Notes under the pieces: generated by a model
What the model saw: the letters and a program-made list of their open reading frames with translations, nothing else
What the model was told of the DNA's origin: nothing
The model's database searches: none
IMG/VR virus record: IMGVR_UViG_3300046323_000406
Span: 1 to 37,588 of that record
DNA length: 37,588 bases
Origin: a virus
Direction: 5' to 3' (one strand)
Position numbers and translations under genes: made by a program
In this document: positions 7,670 through 15,957 of the stretch, piece by piece
How the letters are laid out: each line of letters opens with the position of its first letter
How positions within the stretch are numbered: position 1 is the stretch's first letter

Positions 7670-9757
7670 GTGAAACAATTTTTAAAAGCGTTACTACTCT
7701 TAACAGTTTTTCAAGCTTCTGCTGGTGAAATAAACACAGACGCTCTCAGACTCAAGCCTGGTACTTTGCCAACTGCTGCAGCTAACGGGACTTTGAGAGT
7801 CGACAGCTCAGACGATAAGTTAAAGAAGTACTCAACTACTTCTAGCTCTTGGGCACAGATCTCTGGATCTGGTGGTGGTTCTGGTAGGAATTATATTGAT
7901 GCAAATCCAGACGCAGAATCAGGTACGACTGGTTGGGTTACTTACGATGACGGTTCAGCTGCTGCACCTGTAGACGGAACTGGTGGCAGTCCTATTACGA
8001 CGACTTTTACTAGAAGCACATCGAGCCCACTTCGAGGTGTAGGAAGTTTTCTTTTAACTACCACCGCTGCAGATTTGAGAGGTGAGGGAGTCGGTTATGC
8101 TTTCACTATTGACGCAGCAGACAAGGCTAAAGTTTTAAGTATTAGTTTTGATTACTCTACAGACGTAACTACGGTAACTGGTGATTTCGGCGTTTATATT
8201 TATGACTTAACAAACGCTCAAATTATTCAACCAGCAGGGTATCAGATTCAAGGTAGTGTGAGTGGCACTCAGTACAAACACATTGCTAGTTTTCAAACTG
8301 CTTCAAACAGCACAAGTTATAGATTGATTATTCACAGAGCAGTCGTTACAGCTCAGGCTGTAAATTTAAAACTTGATACGGTAGTTGTTGGACCAGAGGC
8401 TCGTTTATATGGAGCTCCTGTCACGGATTGGCTTAGTTATACTCCTACTTATACAAATTTAACCGTTGGAAACGGTGTTAGCAGCGCAAAATGGCGTCGT
8501 GTAGGAGATTCGATGGAAATTGAAGGCTCATTCACAATGGGTACTACGTCTAGTATGGGTACAACGCCAACTATGTCTTTACCTTCTGGGTACTCTATTG
8601 ATACTTCTAAGCTAGGATTTAACTCAACTGAAAATACTCTTGGTGTAGGTAATGCTGTTAAAAGTGGAGCAAACAACTACCCATTATATATTTCCATATC
8701 AAACTCAACTTCTGTATTTGCTAGACCATTATACGATAGAGCTGCTGGTGTTGGCTTCATTGATACAGGAACAGTTATTAGTTCAGTCCAGCCTTTTATT
8801 TGGGCAACTAACGATGTAATGGTTTGGAGTATAAAAGTTCCCATCACCGGCTGGTCCTCATCAGTCCAGATGTCTAACGATACGGATACGAGGGTGGTTG
8901 CTGCTAGGTATTCTAACACAGTGTCTATTCCTGATAACTCACAGACTCAGTTAACCACTCTATCAACTGCCTACGATACTCATGGCGCGGTTGTTACTGG
9001 AACTGGATTTGTCGCTCCTGTTCCTGGTTATTATGATTTTGATATTTTCACTGAGTGGCAAGCTACTGTTAACTGGAACGCCACAGGTAAATATGCGTCA
9101 GTACGATATCAGGTAAACTCTGGCGGCGTTAGTAAGCTCGTAGAAATTCCAGTAAACAACAACTCGGCTGCTTTCTCTCTTACTCTAAACGGAAAGAGTG
9201 CTGTTTATTTGAACGCTGGAGATGTTCTTAAGTTTTATCTGTATCAAAACAGCGGCGGCAGCATGGCTCATGCTACTAACATTACTGTCAGTAGAATCTC
9301 CGGCCCCTCCGCAATTGCCGCTAGTGAGACGGTGGCTATGAGAAGCGGCACCTCTAACGCACAAGCAATTGCATCAGGAGGCGGTTCTGTAATAACAACA
9401 TGGACTAATCAGTACGATTCTCATGGAGCTTTTAATGCTACCACTGGAGTATATACGGTACCTGTGTCTGGTAAATACAGAATCGCGTGTCATCTTTTAC
9501 CTAATTCTACTTCTTTTACATCTGGATCTAGTCGATACGCGTATCTTCAGGTGTCTGGAACAAAATCATTTGTCGTTGGTATGCAAACAGTTTGGGCTAC
9601 ACTAACTACATTTTTAACTCTAGGTGGAAGTGGGACAAATACATACAATGCTGGTGATACGATCAGCGTAACAGTCCAAAACCAGACAGGATCTACATTG
9701 ACTTTAAATGCTAGTGTTTTTGAAAACTGGATTAGTATAGAAAGAGTAGGTAATTAA
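7670..9757 (+). CDS. Signal-peptide-bearing fibre/adhesin with C1q-like domains
   Basis: A 695-residue protein. The GTG at 7670 is chosen because GGAGGA at 7655-7660 lies nine bases upstream; an ATG at 7661 would abut that site. The N-terminus is a classic signal peptide (VKQFLKALLLLTVF, cleavage likely after QASA). Next come a short DALRLKPGTLPTAAANG segment often seen in fibres, a carbohydrate-binding-like region (from NYIDANPDAESGTTGW) and two C1q/TNF-type jelly rolls near residues 420-545 and 560-695, each with a VPVSGKY- or APVPGYY-type strand and an NAGD turn. Phage tail fibres normally have no signal peptide. Either it is exported to the host surface or it is a host adhesin captured by the phage. 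Confidence 0.7.
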   Translation: MKQFLKALLLLTVFQASAGEINTDALRLKPGTLPTAAANGTLRVDSSDDKLKKYSTTSSSWAQISGSGGGSGRNYIDANPDAESGTTGWVTYDDGSAAAPVDGTGGSPITTTFTRSTSSPLRGVGSFLLTTTAADLRGEGVGYAFTIDAADKAKVLSISFDYSTDVTTVTGDFGVYIYDLTNAQIIQPAGYQIQGSVSGTQYKHIASFQTASNSTSYRLIIHRAVVTAQAVNLKLDTVVVGPEARLYGAPVTDWLSYTPTYTNLTVGNGVSSAKWRRVGDSMEIEGSFTMGTTSSMGTTPTMSLPSGYSIDTSKLGFNSTENTLGVGNAVKSGANNYPLYISISNSTSVFARPLYDRAAGVGFIDTGTVISSVQPFIWATNDVMVWSIKVPITGWSSSVQMSNDTDTRVVAARYSNTVSIPDNSQTQLTTLSTAYDTHGAVVTGTGFVAPVPGYYDFDIFTEWQATVNWNATGKYASVRYQVNSGGVSKLVEIPVNNNSAAFSLTLNGKSAVYLNAGDVLKFYLYQNSGGSMAHATNITVSRISGPSAIAASETVAMRSGTSNAQAIASGGGSVITTWTNQYDSHGAFNATTGVYTVPVSGKYRIACHLLPNSTSFTSGSSRYAYLQVSGTKSFVVGMQTVWATLTTFLTLGGSGTNTYNAGDTISVTVQNQTGSTLTLNASVFENWISIERVGN

Positions 9758-9758
9758 A

Positions 9759-9893
9759 ATGAGATATTTTTATGCAATGTGTATCGCTTTTACTTTAGGT
9801 TTTATTCTAAGTGGATGCTCATCTTTGAAACTTCAATACTGCCCAAAAGTAGTTAACGAAGAAGAGAAGCTGTACAAATGCAAGAAACCTTAG
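9759..9893 (+). CDS. Small lipoprotein (44 residues)
   Basis: The reading frame gives MRYFYAMCIAFTLGFILSGC, a signal peptide ending in the lipobox LSGC, then a 24-residue mature part with two more cysteines and a lysine-rich tail. It follows the fibre gene closely and overlaps the next gene by 16 bases. A membrane-anchored lipoprotein is a safe reading; a role in lysis (outer-membrane spanin) or superinfection exclusion is only a guess. It was too short for standard detection but has a clean start. Confidence 0.65.
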   Translation: MRYFYAMCIAFTLGFILSGCSSLKLQYCPKVVNEEEKLYKCKKP

Positions 9894-10633
9894 AACAGAT
9901 CCGTGAAGATTTTTTCACTTATTGGGTAGACTCTCACGGTCTTGGTCTTCTTGAGCGTCAAGGAACTACAAACGACAACGGTATATTGTTTCTTGTTTAC
10001 TTTCTGATCCTATGTCGGAAGCTCGACAAAGAAGGAAAGTATTACCACGAAGACAAGCAGCGATTTATTGCAGCTGTCACACTTCTCATCGTTGTTCGTG
10101 ATGGTGGATATGTAAAAGGCCTATTCAATAGAAGGCCAAATGATCCTACTCCAGAGGCTCACGACAACTACACCGCTATCACAACGGGAGCTAGAATCTT
10201 TGACTGCCGTGAAATCATAGACGACATATGTGACTACGCAGATAGAAACGGTGGGATATTTGACAACGACGGTAGTGGGTTTTCGTTCAATCAAATGCGT
10301 CAGGGATCAGAAATTGCCTACTATAGAGTCCTGGCTAATCGTATACCAAGCGCTTTAGACCTCATCTGGCTTGCTGGTGGTTTAATATTTAACGCTTTGT
10401 TTGGTAACTACTCTTCTAAGAACTTGGGGCTATTAAGAACGATCGGACTAAACTACTCTCTACCTAAATCTAAACTTCCAGACGTTTATGCTTTGCCTTT
10501 ATTGTTATCTGTGATGCTGTGGGACTTAATTATTTTATCTAAAGGTGGTATTAAGAAGAACTTCGAAAACTACTTCTTGCCTACGCATCCGATCAGAAGA
10601 CTTATTTTACTTATCGAAAAGGAAAACAAATGA
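9878..10633 (+). CDS. Unknown protein with a hydrophobic C-terminal half
   Basis: A 251-residue protein that I do not recognise. The N-terminal 40 residues include a hydrophobic stretch (GILFLVYFLILCRKL). The middle is polar and acidic with FDCREIIDDICDYADRNGG. The second half has hydrophobic segments (SALDLIWLAGGLIFNALF and ALPLLLSVMLWDLIIL) that could be membrane helices or buried core. It sits between a lipoprotein gene and the peptidoglycan enzyme and overlaps both by a few bases, so it is probably part of the lysis or late operon. Confidence 0.6.
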   Translation: MQETLEQIREDFFTYWVDSHGLGLLERQGTTNDNGILFLVYFLILCRKLDKEGKYYHEDKQRFIAAVTLLIVVRDGGYVKGLFNRRPNDPTPEAHDNYTAITTGARIFDCREIIDDICDYADRNGGIFDNDGSGFSFNQMRQGSEIAYYRVLANRIPSALDLIWLAGGLIFNALFGNYSSKNLGLLRTIGLNYSLPKSKLPDVYALPLLLSVMLWDLIILSKGGIKKNFENYFLPTHPIRRLILLIEKENK

Positions 10634-11205
10634 TACCAGCCAAAAAACCACAGCGAGGCTTTGATTGGATAAGTCAGATTCTTCCACAGGTGAAACTTAA
10701 GAAGACGGATAAGATTCTTCTCATTGGTTTCAGAGGGTATTTTTTAAACTCTATGGGTGTTCTTGAAAAGAACGATCGAGGTATCTACGACGACGCTTTA
10801 GACTGGGTTGAGCTTGAGACTGGCATCGTTCACCAGTTTAATGGAAACGTCGATCCTAGTGCTTACCGAAAAGGTAAAGGCACAGGTTCTTCTAAAGGAA
10901 TGGCTTCTCTTAAAAACGGCACATGGCGTTATAAGATCGGTATGCATAACGGATCGGTTCCACACATGGCGTACCGTCAAGCTGCTGACGTTACGGTGAT
11001 TCGAGACGGCAATCCGAACTATGAGGAGACTGGGCAGTTTGGAATTAACATTCACCGAGGTGGTCGCACTGGGACTTCTTCTTTAGGATGTCAGACTGTT
11101 CCTCCATCTCAATGGGATGATTTTAACGCTACTGGAACACGTCTTTTAAAAGCTGCTAAGCAGCAAAATGATTTCCCATATCACTTGTGTGAGATGCAAG
11201 GCTGA
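10630..11205 (+). CDS. L,D-transpeptidase (YkuD)-like peptidoglycan enzyme, candidate endolysin
   Basis: A 191-residue protein whose C-terminal third carries the YkuD-type catalytic signature: His142 in NIHRGG, then Ser151-x-Gly153-Cys154 in SSLGCQTVP. In this family the cysteine is the nucleophile and the enzyme acts on the peptide stems of peptidoglycan. No signal peptide is present, so export would need a holin, and a holin-like gene follows. I infer a lysis role from the neighbours; relatives can make rather than cut cross-links, and the substrate cannot be told from sequence. It overlaps its upstream neighbour by four bases. Confidence 0.7.
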   Translation: MIPAKKPQRGFDWISQILPQVKLKKTDKILLIGFRGYFLNSMGVLEKNDRGIYDDALDWVELETGIVHQFNGNVDPSAYRKGKGTGSSKGMASLKNGTWRYKIGMHNGSVPHMAYRQAADVTVIRDGNPNYEETGQFGINIHRGGRTGTSSLGCQTVPPSQWDDFNATGTRLLKAAKQQNDFPYHLCEMQG

Positions 11206-11239
11206 CTTGTTTAATCAGGTTTTAGCCTGTACGATTATT

Positions 11240-11245
11240 TATAAT
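11240..11245 (+). promoter_or_regulatory. Consensus -10 box upstream of the holin-like gene
   Basis: A perfect TATAAT stands in an AT-rich 58-base gap. No good -35 hexamer lies 16-18 bases upstream (AGGTTT is the best), so this is a candidate only. The strong AAGGGG ribosome site of the next gene starts five bases downstream of it. Confidence 0.35.
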
Positions 11246-11263
11246 TTAAAAAGGGGAAAAATT

Positions 11264-11452
11264 ATGGAACCAGTAAATACACCGTTTTACAAATCAAAGC
11301 GTTTTTATCTCAACGTTCTCGCTGTCGTTGCAGTAGTTGTTCCTCAGACTAGATCATTCATCGAGGCATACCTTGTTGAATCGTCCAGCATCTGGGCTGG
11401 ATTGAACATCGTTCTCGGGTTCATTTCTAAAGGTAAAATCTCAATCTCGTGA
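11264..11452 (+). CDS. Holin-like small membrane protein
   Basis: A 62-residue protein. The ATG at 11264 is preceded by AAGGGG; longer readings run back into the previous gene. Two hydrophobic stretches (RFYLNVLAVVAVVVP and SIWAGLNIVLGFIS) are separated by a short polar loop, with a lysine-containing tail. Size, two membrane segments and position right after the peptidoglycan enzyme fit a class II-type holin, which would let that enzyme through the inner membrane. The specific family is not recognised. Confidence 0.6.
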   Translation: MEPVNTPFYKSKRFYLNVLAVVAVVVPQTRSFIEAYLVESSSIWAGLNIVLGFISKGKISIS

Positions 11453-11658
11453 TTGCGTTTTTTTCTTCTCTTGCAGCTGTGTGGCCAGTCATCAGTAAAC
11501 TGCTTGATTTGGCCACGACAACAGACACAGAGAAGCTTGCTCACGTAAACAAAGCGTTACTTGAGTACATGGAAGACATCAGCATCGGACTTAAAAAAGC
11601 AAAGGAGACTAAGGGTGACACTTCAGAATTGGAAAAGATTCTTAACCGTCGTCGCTAG
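11449..11658 (+). CDS. Small membrane-anchored coiled-coil protein, possible inner-membrane spanin
   Basis: A 69-residue protein starting with GTG at 11449, overlapping the holin-like gene by four bases. A short hydrophobic N-terminus (MIAFFSSLAAVWPVISKLLDL) is followed by a charged helix (HVNKALLEYMEDISIGLKKAKE). A lipoprotein gene is embedded in its 3' end in another frame, the arrangement of lambda Rz and Rz1. It is shorter than typical inner-membrane spanins, so the assignment is tentative. Confidence 0.5.
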   Translation: MIAFFSSLAAVWPVISKLLDLATTTDTEKLAHVNKALLEYMEDISIGLKKAKETKGDTSELEKILNRRR

Positions 11659-11893
11659 TCTCCTGCTGATCTCTTGTGCTTCGGCTAAGGGTTCGCGTCC
11701 TCCTAAAGACATCAAGGTCTACACGATTCAAACAAAGGACGACTACTGCCAACCAGTTCAGGAGTGGTGCAGAGGTAAGATTGGTCTTGTTCGAAAGCAG
11801 GCTAAGGAAGTTAAATCCTTTCAGTCTTCAGATGACTTTATCGCTATCTCTCCTTCTGACTTTCAGCTAATAATCAATTCATGTCCACGGTAG
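11615..11893 (+). CDS. Lipoprotein overlapping the previous gene, possible outer-membrane spanin
   Basis: A 92-residue protein. The GTG at 11615 has AGGAG seven bases upstream; the in-frame ATG further back has no such site. After MTLQNWKRF the signal segment LTVVASLLLISC ends in a good lipobox, with cysteine as residue 21. The mature part has further cysteines and no proline-rich stretch, unlike classical Rz1. It overlaps the coiled-coil gene by 44 bases and the next gene by 13. Lipoprotein status is well supported; the spanin role is inferred from arrangement. Confidence 0.6.
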   Translation: MTLQNWKRFLTVVASLLLISCASAKGSRPPKDIKVYTIQTKDDYCQPVQEWCRGKIGLVRKQAKEVKSFQSSDDFIAISPSDFQLIINSCPR

Positions 11894-12177
11894 ACCGTCA
11901 AATTCCCAACGAGTGGAGACGTCAGAGACTGCTTCGAGTGGTCGATGGTGAGCAAGCTCTATTCGTACACGCCCACCAATGGAACAAGCTTAGGCGCTGT
12001 GACGAGTTTTTAGACTGGTTAATACGTCATAACCTTACAGGTAAACGCCTGCACAAGTGGCTTAGAGAGCAGTTTCAAATGAAATCACTAGCACCAGCTC
12101 AGTGGGTTTTAATGAAAATCGACGGGGATAAAGAAACAAAGGCTATCAGGGTAGGACGAGATTTCATTTTGGGTTAA
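11881..12177 (+). CDS. Small basic protein of unknown function
   Basis: A 98-residue protein, rich in arginine and tryptophan, with no signal peptide or known motif that I can name. The sequence reads as a compact helical protein (WNKLRRCDEFLDWLIRHN, then KRLHKWLREQFQ). It overlaps the lipoprotein gene by 13 bases and lies just before the two short fibre-linked genes, so it is part of the late operon. Confidence 0.55.
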   Translation: MSTVDRQIPNEWRRQRLLRVVDGEQALFVHAHQWNKLRRCDEFLDWLIRHNLTGKRLHKWLREQFQMKSLAPAQWVLMKIDGDKETKAIRVGRDFILG

Positions 12178-12186
12178 ACTGTTTTA

Positions 12187-12432
12187 GTGATCACAATAAC
12201 CCAAATACTAGCTAGAGCGTTCGTATCGGCTTCAAACGCTATTCGTGTAACGCAAGGTGGACCGTTCGCTGCTCCAAGTGGAACAGACGCTATTACTAAA
12301 ACTTTTCCTTCTGCGACTGTTGAGGTTTGGAGTTATCGAACAGGTGGAGAGTTTGGGACTGTGTTAATGACAGTCACCTACACATTCACTGATTCTACAA
12401 AATGCACTTGGGAAAAGGCAGTAGTAACGTGA
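12187..12432 (+). CDS. Short beta-rich protein, fibre-associated
   Basis: An 81-residue protein starting at GTG 12187. It is threonine-rich and beta-like (ATVEVWSYRTGGEFGTVLMT, then VTYTFTDSTKCTWEKA). It couples to the next gene by a GTGA overlap and precedes the large fibre. A fibre accessory or virion structural role is inferred from position only. Confidence 0.5.
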   Translation: MITITQILARAFVSASNAIRVTQGGPFAAPSGTDAITKTFPSATVEVWSYRTGGEFGTVLMTVTYTFTDSTKCTWEKAVVT

Positions 12433-12629
12433 GTTCTCCTGAGATCGATCCTTTTACTGGGCAGTTAGTATTTTATCAAAAATGCTGTATCAACACTTCT
12501 ACACTGCTTGGTTCTTTAATTCCAAGTGGTGAGTCTATGACAGTTCAAGTGGGGTCAAATATTCAGATAACAAACTATCTCGATCTTCAAGGTGACTTGA
12601 TTGTCGAGGGAATATTCGGGGTTCAATAA
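12429..12629 (+). CDS. Short fibre-linked protein
   Basis: A 66-residue protein. The start is GTG at 12429, overlapping the previous stop (GTGA); an in-frame ATG 27 bases earlier is less likely. The last 25 residues, NIQITNYLDLQGDLIVEGIF, have the repeating pattern of a short beta-helix or trimeric fibre shaft. It overlaps the large fibre by one base. The role as a fibre adaptor is an inference. Confidence 0.5.
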   Translation: MSSPEIDPFTGQLVFYQKCCINTSTLLGSLIPSGESMTVQVGSNIQITNYLDLQGDLIVEGIFGVQ

Positions 12630-15412
12630 TGGCTAAGATTGATTTGACAAACGGCGCGGCTCCTGCGACTCCAGCGGCTGGTAAGGTTTCGATCTATACT
12701 AAAGCGGATAAGAAGATTTATATTAAGGACGACGCTGGACTCGAGACTCCTTTAGTGGATGCAGGACTGGCTTCGATCACAGCTTTAACTGGAGATGTAA
12801 CTGCTACGGGACCTGGTGCTGTCCCAGCTACGCTTGCAACGGTAAACGCTGGGGTAGGTTCATTTACTAATGCAAGTGTTACGGTAAACGCTAAGGGACT
12901 TGTTACGGCTGCATCAAGTGGCGCGGCTCCCATTACGGATCACACTGGACTAACTAGCATCGGTATTAATACTCACCTGCAAATTGATACGCACATCGGC
13001 TCTACCTCTAACCCCCACTCTGTAACTAAAACACAAGTAGGGTTAGGGAACGTCGATAATACTTCTGATGTAAACAAGCCTGTCTCTACTGCGACACAGA
13101 CAGCTCTTGATGGCAAAGTTGATGAGAATGCTCCTATCGCTGGAGCGACAAAAACCAAGATTACCTACGACGCTAAAGGTTTAGTTACGTCTGGAGCTGA
13201 TGCTGCCATTGCTGACATCGCAGGACTTGCTACAGCTATCGCAGGACTTGTTCCATACACAGGCGCAACGGCCGATGTGGACATTGGTAGTAATAAATAT
13301 ATCGGCCTAACGGGGACATTTCAATTTTTAGAAAATAGCTTTGGCGATACTGTATTTGAATTAGACTCAAGACAAGCTTTTGATTCTACTTTTGTGTTGT
13401 CAGCGGATTTACAAGCAAGATCATTATACCGAGCTGATGGGGTTGAGGCTTTTAACTGGACAAACGGCCCGTATATAAGACTTGACCCCACTCCTAACAC
13501 TTCAAGTATTTTCTTTGAGGGCGGCACCACACCGTACTTTGAATATTCCCCAGTTTTAGACAGAATGACAACTGGCAACTACACAACTTTTAGATTTAAT
13601 AATCCACAAGTTAGTTTTGACACTGTTATAGACTCATTGGATTTAAAAGCGATCGAAGCGAATACTTCCTTTCGTTGGCTTTACGATTTTGGCGGCTCAT
13701 ACCCAAGCGTAGATTATGGTAACTATACACTTTTAAATATCGGGATTTCTAACACAGTACCCATGCTTGATTGGGGCTTGGCGGCGGGCGGTGGCGTTAA
13801 GATCTACCAAGGCCAATACAACGTATGCGTAGGAGATTTTACAAACCTTCAGCTCTTAGATTTAAATGGTAATTTAATTGTTGATTGGTTAAATTATTAC
13901 CTTTACGACAATTTTAACTCAGTCTCGGTAGACTTTAATTTTCACACGCTTCAATACTTAGGTGACATCAAATTAAATTGGGAGTTGGGACTTCTTCAAA
14001 CTGGCGGCTCAACTCAGCTTGACTGGATTGGGGGCACTCTTCAAAATGCTGGGCAAACGGTTCTTAGCTGGGCCTCAAACGCGCTAATTGATACTACCTC
14101 GGTACATGCTTTACGCTGGGAAACCAGAAGACTTGTAAGCTCTCTTAACATTGAGAATCTAAATTGGGAATCAACCTATGTTCAGATCAAAGATCGAATG
14201 GGTATTTCCAATACTAACATAAGCCCGACAAATGCTTTGCAAATTGATTTAGGAAACGCTACGGCTTCCGCTCTTAAATTCACCGCAGGAGCAACGACGG
14301 GGCAAACGGTTAGTGATGGTTTTGATGTAGGTATTTCTGCTACCGGAGTAGGAGAGATTCGGCAACGAGAAAATCTAAGCTTAGAGCTTTACACAAACAA
14401 CACGCTTAGAGCGCAATGGTCGGGATCTGGTAACTTGTTTTTAGATGGCTCAACACAAGCGCGCGGTGGCGCGGGATCTGCGGCAGTTCCTTTCTGGGGG
14501 TTCACATCAAGTTCAGATTGTGGAATGTTCAGAGGGACTGGTTCAACTGTAGGACTTTCTACAACAGGGACGCAGCGATTATTAATCTCGTCTGCTGGGT
14601 CGTGGGATTTTACAAACAGCACGCAGTTTCTAACTCCCACGGGATCAGTTGGAACTCCGATGTATTCGTTCGCTGGTGATTCAAATACCGGGATGTACAA
14701 CGTCGGAGCTGACCAAATCGGTTTCGCTGGTGGCGGCGTAGTAAGATTTCAAATCTTCACGGCAGGAGTTGAGAGTGCAGCTCAAGTTCGTGGCGCGGCT
14801 GGTAGCGCAGGGACTCCTACTTTTGTACCGAGTAACGATACCAACACAGGTATGTTCGGCGCAGGCGCTGACATACTTGGCTTCTCAACAGCAGGAACAG
14901 AGAGACTACGAATAGACGCGGCAGGAAAGACTACTATCTTCCAAGGAACAGCTCTTCGTGGGGCGATGGCGACGGTGTACTCGCAGATAAACTCCGTCGG
15001 TAACGTAGGAGTTGGCGAAGATACTCTACATACTGTAACGACTGCATCGGGAGCTTTCGCAGCAAATGGTGATTCTTTTGAAGTTGTCTGCTCTGGGACA
15101 TTTGCAGCCAATGCAAACAACAAGCGAGTCAGATTAAAGTTTGGCGCTATCACATTGTTTGACACTACGGCACTGGCTTTTAATACAGGCGACTGGGAAA
15201 TAAAAGCACGCATCTTTAGAACTACCACCACCACTGGTAGGTCGATTGTGACTTGGACTTGCAGCAACGCAACGCTAACTACCACTTGCGATTATCAGGC
15301 TTGGGCTTTTAACTTTTTAACAACCAACGCGCTATTCGTGACAGGCGAAGCAACGAATGATAACGATATTGTGCAAGAATTAATGCAAGTATTTTGGGTC
15401 CCAGTAGCATAG
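12629..15412 (+). CDS. Large mosaic tail fibre
   Basis: A 927-residue protein. N-terminus: an alanine- and threonine-rich shaft with a tail-fibre repeat (VTKTQVGLGNVDNTSDVNKP, residues about 130-155). Middle, roughly residues 220-530: repeated short blocks of the LNWE/LDWI/LSWA/LRWE type. Then three copies of a GSAGTPTF...DTNTGMFxxGAD...GFSTAGTERLRI motif (about 610-780, the first and second degenerate). The C-terminal 150 residues (from NVGVGEDTLHTV) form a probable jelly-roll tip. No signal peptide is visible. It is the best candidate for the long receptor-binding fibre. Blocks of GGC- and GCG-rich codons in the middle suggest acquisition from another source. Confidence 0.8.
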   Translation: MAKIDLTNGAAPATPAAGKVSIYTKADKKIYIKDDAGLETPLVDAGLASITALTGDVTATGPGAVPATLATVNAGVGSFTNASVTVNAKGLVTAASSGAAPITDHTGLTSIGINTHLQIDTHIGSTSNPHSVTKTQVGLGNVDNTSDVNKPVSTATQTALDGKVDENAPIAGATKTKITYDAKGLVTSGADAAIADIAGLATAIAGLVPYTGATADVDIGSNKYIGLTGTFQFLENSFGDTVFELDSRQAFDSTFVLSADLQARSLYRADGVEAFNWTNGPYIRLDPTPNTSSIFFEGGTTPYFEYSPVLDRMTTGNYTTFRFNNPQVSFDTVIDSLDLKAIEANTSFRWLYDFGGSYPSVDYGNYTLLNIGISNTVPMLDWGLAAGGGVKIYQGQYNVCVGDFTNLQLLDLNGNLIVDWLNYYLYDNFNSVSVDFNFHTLQYLGDIKLNWELGLLQTGGSTQLDWIGGTLQNAGQTVLSWASNALIDTTSVHALRWETRRLVSSLNIENLNWESTYVQIKDRMGISNTNISPTNALQIDLGNATASALKFTAGATTGQTVSDGFDVGISATGVGEIRQRENLSLELYTNNTLRAQWSGSGNLFLDGSTQARGGAGSAAVPFWGFTSSSDCGMFRGTGSTVGLSTTGTQRLLISSAGSWDFTNSTQFLTPTGSVGTPMYSFAGDSNTGMYNVGADQIGFAGGGVVRFQIFTAGVESAAQVRGAAGSAGTPTFVPSNDTNTGMFGAGADILGFSTAGTERLRIDAAGKTTIFQGTALRGAMATVYSQINSVGNVGVGEDTLHTVTTASGAFAANGDSFEVVCSGTFAANANNKRVRLKFGAITLFDTTALAFNTGDWEIKARIFRTTTTTGRSIVTWTCSNATLTTTCDYQAWAFNFLTTNALFVTGEATNDNDIVQELMQVFWVPVA

Positions 15413-15421
15413 GAGAATAAA

Positions 15422-15595
15422 ATGGCAGTTGTATATACCAAAGACGCAGACGGTAAAATCGTAGCAACGGAAACAAAAGCTATCGAGCAGAAGTTTGACA
15501 TCAAAGATTTAAAGCGCAAGAAGCAATTCTTGCAGGATAAACTTGCAGAGATTCAGCTTCTAATTGATGAAGCTAAAAAACTTAACGTGGAGTAA
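15422..15595 (+). CDS. Small coiled-coil protein after the fibre
   Basis: A 57-residue protein (MAVVYTKDADGKIVATETKA, then a lysine- and glutamate-rich helix ending DEAKKLNVE). It follows the fibre by nine bases with an AGGAG site. Small genes at this place are often fibre-assembly helpers, but nothing here proves that. Confidence 0.55.
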   Translation: MAVVYTKDADGKIVATETKAIEQKFDIKDLKRKKQFLQDKLAEIQLLIDEAKKLNVE

Positions 15596-15597
15596 AA

Positions 15598-15744
15598 ATG
15601 GAAAAAGAAATTACACCACAACAAGCATTAATTCATTTAGCTTCACTTGCTCTTGAGGCTCCTGCTTCTGACAAAGTTCATACGATGTCGAAGAAGTGCT
15701 TTGAAGTTATTAAAAAATTAATTGAAGAGAAAAAAGAGATCTAG
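15598..15744 (+). CDS. Small helical protein of unknown function
   Basis: A 48-residue protein beginning MEKEITPQQALIHLASLALE, with a lysine-rich C-terminal helix. It is separated from its upstream neighbour by two bases and abuts the following gene, so it belongs to the same operon. It is not recognised. Confidence 0.5.
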   Translation: MEKEITPQQALIHLASLALEAPASDKVHTMSKKCFEVIKKLIEEKKEI

Positions 15745-15957
15745 ATGGCTGACGAATCTTGGGAGTCATGGGGTAAACACGTTATTCGTGAGCTTGAGAG
15801 ATTAAATGCAAACATGGAAAAAATTGAGCAGAGAATACTTAAGTCTGAAAGTATGAAGGTCGACATCGCCACTCTACAGGTTAAGTCTGCAGTGTGGGGT
15901 GCTGCTGCTGGAATGATTCCAGTGGCGCTCGTTATACTGATAAAGTATTTCACATGA
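15745..15957 (+). CDS. XhlA-like coiled coil with a C-terminal membrane segment
   Basis: A 70-residue protein. An N-terminal helix with heptad pattern (HVIRELERLNANMEKIEQRI) leads to a C-terminal hydrophobic segment (SAVWGAAAGMIPVALVILI) ending KYFT. This is the layout of haemolysin XhlA and related phage lysis accessory proteins. A second holin-like role is possible, but the main lysis group lies 4 kb upstream. It overlaps the next gene at ATGA. Confidence 0.55.
   Translation: MADESWESWGKHVIRELERLNANMEKIEQRILKSESMKVDIATLQVKSAVWGAAAGMIPVALVILIKYFT

Noticed and set aside
14782-15285. A 167-codon minus-strand frame
   Set aside because: It lies opposite the conserved C-terminal part of the large fibre and has low-complexity composition.
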